A DNA stretch of 64,000 nucleotides from Mageeibacillus sp. UBA4314 (lineage in GTDB: Bacteria > Bacillota > Clostridia > Saccharofermentanales > Saccharofermentanaceae): the NCBI GenBank assembly GCA_002394605.1, contig DGUI01000033.1, forward strand, positions 1 through 64,000. Direction: 5' to 3'. A program made the position numbers and the translations under genes. Within the stretch, counting starts at the first letter, position 1. Each line of letters starts with the position of its first letter. This document shows, one piece after another, positions 59,803 through 64,000 of this stretch. Under the pieces are notes generated by a model. That model was not told where the DNA came from, made no database searches, and saw only the letters and a program-made list of their open reading frames with translations.

Positions 59803-60714
59803 ATGGATCTCTTGAAGGTATCTTCCGGCATTATGACGGCCATCATGTCTATTGGCGCTGTGTCATCCATTCATGTCACGGATGTTCTTGCAAAGACAGT
59901 CAGCATAACACCAGATACACAGTATTTTGAAGATCCTGTCTTCGCAGGATACATCTTCGCTAATTATGATACTGATCTTGATCAGGTCTTGAGCGAGCAG
60001 GAGATCAAGAGCGTTACAAGGATCGATTGCCCCGGATGTGGATTGACGAGCCTGAAGGGAATCGAGTATTTTACTAACTTGTCATATCTTGACTGTAGCA
60101 ATAATCAGATAAGTAAGCTCAGTATTAAGAAACTGCCCCGTCTGGTCTATCTTGACTGCAGAAATACATTGATCAAGAAGGTCGATGTGTCGAACTGCCC
60201 GGGTCTTTATCAGGCTAAGCTCAGGGGAACATGTAAAGAAGATAAGGCTGAAGGCTATAAGTCTTATTCTCTGATCAAAGATCCTGCTGCTACGCTTAAG
60301 GTTGGTAATGATACTGCGATCGAGACTGAGAAAGGAACACTTTCGGGATGGATCGATATTGGAGTGAAGTATTACTACATTCACGGACGACCTGTCAAGA
60401 GCTGGAAGCTGATCTCCAATAAGTGGTACTATTTCAGCAAGAATACTTGCTGTATGGTGACCGGCAAAAAGCATATTGCCGGGAAGTACTATCTGTTTAC
60501 CAAGGCGGGCGTCTTGAGGAAGAAAGGGTGGCGGCAGTACAAAGATGACTGGTATTACCTCAATGCCAGCGGCTATGCCGTGACCGGATGGAAGAAGATA
60601 GGTAAGAAATGGTACCACTTCAGCAAGAAGGGTATAATGGCCTGCAATGAGAAGAAAAAGATCGGTAAGAAAACATATAAGTTCAACAAGAACGGAGTCT
60701 GCACGAACCGTTAA
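59803..60714 (+). CDS. Secreted LRR and cell-wall-binding repeat protein 1
   Basis: A 303-residue protein with a signal peptide, an EF-hand-like loop (DTDLDQVLSEQE, about 47-58), a short leucine-rich block (LSYLDCSNNQISKLSIKKLP and one more turn), and C-terminal choline-binding-type repeats with GW/KWYYF units (DDWYYLNASGYAVTGWKKIG). It is the shortest of three paralogues here. AAGGGG serves as ribosome site. The repeats probably hold it at the cell wall or to polysaccharide. Confidence 0.85.
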   Translation: MDLLKVSSGIMTAIMSIGAVSSIHVTDVLAKTVSITPDTQYFEDPVFAGYIFANYDTDLDQVLSEQEIKSVTRIDCPGCGLTSLKGIEYFTNLSYLDCSNNQISKLSIKKLPRLVYLDCRNTLIKKVDVSNCPGLYQAKLRGTCKEDKAEGYKSYSLIKDPAATLKVGNDTAIETEKGTLSGWIDIGVKYYYIHGRPVKSWKLISNKWYYFSKNTCCMVTGKKHIAGKYYLFTKAGVLRKKGWRQYKDDWYYLNASGYAVTGWKKIGKKWYHFSKKGIMACNEKKKIGKKTYKFNKNGVCTNR

Positions 60715-60725
60715 CGGAGGTATAT

Positions 60726-61247
60726 ATGCTGTCTAAGACTAACAACGAACTGCTTGATTCAACATATCAGGAGAACCTTAAGAAGATCCCTAAGGCCTTC
60801 CGCCTTTCGAAATTGTCGATCGGCATCGGCGCCTTTATCATCCTGGCAGTTGTGATAGCGGTCACGATCCGTATTTCTGTTATGAAAAGATATGATGTCG
60901 GCATCTTTAACGGCATTGAGAATATGGCAACTGCCATGATCTATGTTACTTTCGGAGCCATGATCTGCATCATTGTCATAGCGTGGTTTCTGTTCTCTCT
61001 CCACCTTGAGAAAAAGGCGTTCAAAGATGCCTCGGATTATGCCGTGCAGCACGAGAGATGGGAAGAAGAACGTATTCAGGAGGCTTACCTCCAGACAAAG
61101 AAACATACCCGTGATGAGTTCCAGCCTGCGCCTGCCGTCCAGGCTGATCCGAATGCAAGGATTTGTAAGAAATGCGGATTCCCGATCATGGATATGGAAT
61201 CCCGCTGTGCCAACTGCGGCGAGAGATATGTGAGTGAAGAGTCTTGA
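60726..61247 (+). CDS. Two-helix membrane protein with C-terminal zinc ribbon
   Basis: A 173-residue protein with transmembrane helices at about 35-54 and 70-95, a charged helix, and a C-terminal zinc ribbon (CKKCGFPIMDMESRCANCGERY shown in part; Cys-x2-Cys pairs near 142-163). It lies between two LRR genes with GGAGG six bases upstream. I do not recognise the family; the location suggests a role connected with these surface proteins but this is inference. Confidence 0.72.
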   Translation: MLSKTNNELLDSTYQENLKKIPKAFRLSKLSIGIGAFIILAVVIAVTIRISVMKRYDVGIFNGIENMATAMIYVTFGAMICIIVIAWFLFSLHLEKKAFKDASDYAVQHERWEEERIQEAYLQTKKHTRDEFQPAPAVQADPNARICKKCGFPIMDMESRCANCGERYVSEES

Positions 61248-61258
61248 TGGTGTTAATA

Positions 61259-61267
61259 TGGTATAAT
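61259..61267 (+). promoter_or_regulatory. Extended -10 promoter of LRR gene 2
   Basis: TGGTATAAT, with TATAAT at 61262-61267, is the same extended -10 form as at 48913 and 48964. It lies 33 bases before the ATG, so this gene has a normal leader with GGAGG. Confidence 0.6.
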
Positions 61268-61300
61268 GACAAGAGGAATAAGATAACAGGAGGATAGATC

Positions 61301-62806
61301 ATGAGTGTAAAGAAGATCACTACATTAGCGCTGTCGGCGGTAATGACATTTGGTGTGACATCAGCTGCAATGGATCTGACTGTGTTTGCTGATGGTGACG
61401 GTATAAGTATTGAAGAGACTTTCCCGGATGAGAGGTTCCGTAAATATGTGTCGGATAATATTGATGAGAATGGTGACGGATACTTGTCCAAGGGCGAGAT
61501 AAAAGATGTGGTCGAGATCGACTGCAGCAGCAGCGAAGAAGATGAGGAAGAGGATTATATCAAGAGCCTTAAGGGAATAGAGATCTTCACAAAACTGGCG
61601 AAGCTTGACTGCTCATGGAACAGCATCGCTGAACTTGATGTCAGCATGTTCAAAGGACTTACTGAACTCAACTGCGACGGGAATCCGATAGGAACGATAG
61701 ATGTCAGAAGTAACGGGAATCTATACATGCTGTCCTGCTGTGACTGTGAACTTAGCTCTCTCGATGTTACGAACAATACCATGCTCATGTCCCTGCAGTG
61801 TGAATGGAACAGTATCAGAAAGCTTGATATTTCCAGGAATACGAGACTTATCGAGTTGTCTTGTGAAGCGAACGAATTGGAGAAGATAACCCTTTCCGGT
61901 TCAAAGTCCCTGGAGCAGGTCAATGTGGGATCGAACAGGCTTACTAAGCTGTCGGTCAGTAAACTTACAAAATTATATGAGCTGAAGTGCGGTTTTAATC
62001 AGCTGACGGAACTTAATGTATCCAAGAATACAAGACTTACGAAGCTCGAATGTGATCACAACAAACTGAAGTCTATCGATGTCAGTAACAATAAGAGACT
62101 GACGTATCTTGATGTGAGTTCGAATGAACTCAGTAAGATAAGCATCAGGAAGCTGATAAAACTTAACAGTTTCAACTGTTCGGGTAATCCGATCAAGAAG
62201 GTTGATCTCTCAAACTGTCCGAGACTTGCGACAGCATATAAGAAGAGTGAATCTAAGGATATCAGCAAGGAGAATGCCTGGAAGTATTATGAACTCTTTA
62301 CTGAACCCTACACTGAGCTCTGCGTTCCTTATGGTGCAAAAGTGATAACGGACAACTCCTCGCTTAAAGGCTGGGTAAATGCCGGAGCTTACTATTATTA
62401 CAAGAACGGTAAGCCCAAGAAGGGATGGTTCAAGTACAACACGAAGTGGTACTTTCTTAACCCTGATGACAACGGTTCGATGGCGACGGGATTGTACTGT
62501 ATCGACAAGAAATTCTATCTTTTCGCGGATTCCGGAAAAATGCTCAGTAACGGATGGCATACAGATATCGACGGAGACTGGCATTATATCTCGAAGAGCG
62601 GTGTCTGTAAGAAGGGCTGGAAGAAGATCAAGGGCAAGTGGTATTACTTTGATGAATACAGCTGTATGTTAAGTAAGACTTTTAAGAAGATCAAAGGCAA
62701 ATACTACTACTTCAAAAAGAATGGCGTCATGGCCCGCAATGAGAAGATAAAGATAAACGGCAAGACATACAAGTTCGATAAGAATGGAGTATGCAAGAAC
62801 AAGTAA
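61301..62806 (+). CDS. Secreted LRR and cell-wall-binding repeat protein 2
   Basis: A 501-residue protein: signal peptide (about 1-30, ending near VFADGDG), a canonical EF-hand loop (DENGDGYLSKGE, about 51-62), roughly eleven leucine-rich repeats of the LxxLxCSxNxLxxLDVSxN kind (about 75-310), and C-terminal cell-wall-binding repeats (GWVNAGAYYYYKNGKPKKGW onward, to YYFKKNGVMARN). GGAGG precedes the ATG. The domain order equals the flanking paralogues. Confidence 0.88.
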   Translation: MSVKKITTLALSAVMTFGVTSAAMDLTVFADGDGISIEETFPDERFRKYVSDNIDENGDGYLSKGEIKDVVEIDCSSSEEDEEEDYIKSLKGIEIFTKLAKLDCSWNSIAELDVSMFKGLTELNCDGNPIGTIDVRSNGNLYMLSCCDCELSSLDVTNNTMLMSLQCEWNSIRKLDISRNTRLIELSCEANELEKITLSGSKSLEQVNVGSNRLTKLSVSKLTKLYELKCGFNQLTELNVSKNTRLTKLECDHNKLKSIDVSNNKRLTYLDVSSNELSKISIRKLIKLNSFNCSGNPIKKVDLSNCPRLATAYKKSESKDISKENAWKYYELFTEPYTELCVPYGAKVITDNSSLKGWVNAGAYYYYKNGKPKKGWFKYNTKWYFLNPDDNGSMATGLYCIDKKFYLFADSGKMLSNGWHTDIDGDWHYISKSGVCKKGWKKIKGKWYYFDEYSCMLSKTFKKIKGKYYYFKKNGVMARNEKIKINGKTYKFDKNGVCKNK

Positions 62807-62819
62807 AGGAGACAAGGGT

Positions 62820-64000
62820 ATGAGTTGCAAGAGATTGTTTTCCGGTATGTTGGTGACTGTTATGGCGGCGTCTGTTCCGCTGAGCTTTCTTAATGGAATT
62901 GCATTTGCGGATGGCGGGATCGCGATCGACGAACACAATTTCCCGGATGCCGGATTCAGGTATTATGTATCCGCGAATATCGCTGATGGTGCAGACTATC
63001 TGAGCGACAGTGAACTTGATGCCGTCAAATACATTGACTGTTCAAGCTATGGGATAAAGGATCTGACGGGCATCGAGCATTTTAAGAAGCTTGAGAGGCT
63101 CAACTGCATGTGGAATGATCTGAAGGAGATAGACATAAGTGAGAATAAGGAACTTACGGATCTTACCTGCAGGTATAACAAACTCAAAAATATAGATCTG
63201 TCTTCCAATCCTAACCTTGTATATCTGAACTGCGGTGATAACCCTTTGGAGGGACTTGATGTCAGCAATAATACAAAGCTTGTGGAACTCTCGTGTTACA
63301 ATGCAGGCCTTACATCTCTTAATGTTTCCAAGAATACGAAGCTGGAAGAACTCTATTGTCAGGAAAACGCTATAAAAAGCCTCAGTCTGAAGAACAATAC
63401 GAAGCTTTTCCTGCTCGACTGTTCCGATAATGAACTGACTTCGCTCAATGTCAGCAAGAATACTAAACTGGGGTATCTGACATGCGATCACAATAAGCTC
63501 CAGTCACTGAATGTTTCTTATAATACCAAACTCGTTCAGCTGACCTGCGGTCACAATGAGATCACAAGCCTGAGCCTTACAAAGAACACCAATCTCTATC
63601 GTCTGAGCATCAGGAACAATCCGATCTCGTCTATCAGCCTTAAGAATAATGTCAGGCTGTATGAGCTTGCTACGCAGTTTACGAACATAAAGAAGCTCGA
63701 CATATCGAACTGCCCTAATCTCATCGTCTGTTTCTATCACGGTGAAGATCAGTCGGACCTGGAAGAGGAGAAATATGATTCCATAGTCATGGAAGGTGAT
63801 GATGAGGAAAATCAGTTCTTTGCATACATCGATTCCGACCATGATACTTCTTTCGTGATCGGTAAGGCAACCAAAAAGGGCTGGGTCAATGCCGGACATT
63901 GGTTCTACTATAAGAACGGCAAGCTCGTTCAGGGATGGAAGAAGATCAGTAAGAAGTGGTACTACTTCGATTCATACAACATGATGGTAACAGGTCCGAG
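62820..64000 (+). CDS. Secreted LRR and cell-wall-binding repeat protein 3 (cut by window end)
   Basis: Starts at ATG 62820 (MSCKRLFSGMLVTVM), 14 bases after the stop of its paralogue, with AAGGAG upstream, and runs open to the window edge (at least 393 residues). It has a signal peptide ending near GIAFADG, an N-terminal region where the EF-hand loop is degenerate (ADGADYLSDSE), about eleven LRR units with a CxxN pattern, and the first cell-wall-binding repeats (GWVNAGHWFYYKNGK). Its end is outside the window. Confidence 0.88.
   Translation, partial: MSCKRLFSGMLVTVMAASVPLSFLNGIAFADGGIAIDEHNFPDAGFRYYVSANIADGADYLSDSELDAVKYIDCSSYGIKDLTGIEHFKKLERLNCMWNDLKEIDISENKELTDLTCRYNKLKNIDLSSNPNLVYLNCGDNPLEGLDVSNNTKLVELSCYNAGLTSLNVSKNTKLEELYCQENAIKSLSLKNNTKLFLLDCSDNELTSLNVSKNTKLGYLTCDHNKLQSLNVSYNTKLVQLTCGHNEITSLSLTKNTNLYRLSIRNNPISSISLKNNVRLYELATQFTNIKKLDISNCPNLIVCFYHGEDQSDLEEEKYDSIVMEGDDEENQFFAYIDSDHDTSFVIGKATKKGWVNAGHWFYYKNGKLVQGWKKISKKWYYFDSYNMMVTGP

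Overview
The window reads as chromosome from a Gram-positive, low-to-middle G+C Firmicute, most likely a Clostridia member (a rumen or gut Oscillospirales / Saccharofermentans-like lineage is my guess). Supporting signs are a PolC-type replicase, ribosomal protein L27 with a cleavable N-terminal extension beside its protease Prp, AGGAGG-type ribosome sites, a tmRNA tag beginning ANDT, an MEP isoprenoid pathway, and surface proteins with choline-binding-type repeats. No rRNA or tRNA genes were seen.

Layout. 0-2.4 kb: rplU-prp-rpmA-obgE. 2.5-7.7 kb: a Bat-like operon of overlapping genes (MoxR ATPase, DUF58, small membrane protein, two VWA membrane proteins, TPR protein with an Asp-Gln-Gln tract). 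7.8-12.4 kb: recJ and a bifunctional (p)ppGpp synthetase/hydrolase. 12.4-15.6 kb, minus strand: response regulator, histidine kinase, RluF-like pseudouridine synthase. 15.7-19.6 kb: two lipoproteins, a methyltransferase and an RluA-type synthase. 19.6-35.5 kb: a long housekeeping block, pyrH-frr-uppS-cdsA-dxr-rseP-ispG-polC-priA, then dapA-dapB-yajC. 35.5-36.0 kb: a repeat-rich intergenic region. 36.0-38.5 kb: a membrane-anchored amidase-like protein, a zinc-ribbon protein and ssrA (tmRNA).

38.5-41.5 kb is an A+T-rich minus-strand island directly after ssrA: XRE repressor, ImmA/IrrE protease, a structured leader with tiny ORFs, a DUF4417 protein, an HExxH protein and a small partner overlapping it. 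I see no integrase and no duplicated attachment site. 41.8-56.4 kb is accessory metabolism and regulation: flavodoxin/ferredoxin, phosphatase, hydrolase, transglutaminase lipoprotein, membrane GGDEF protein, and two TetR-controlled operons with visible paired operators. 56.4-58.8 kb is pnp behind a leader whose pairing could switch access to the ribosome site. 58.9-64 kb holds an Rpn-type nuclease and three paralogous leucine-rich-repeat / cell-wall-binding proteins, the last cut by the window edge.

Most notable: the pnp leader; PolC with its proofreading motifs apparently destroyed; the post-ssrA island; a dispersed GTGTCCC-YGGTGGCA repeat associated with unrelated long palindromes; and several genes whose ATG lies exactly six bases after a TATAAT box, implying leaderless mRNAs.
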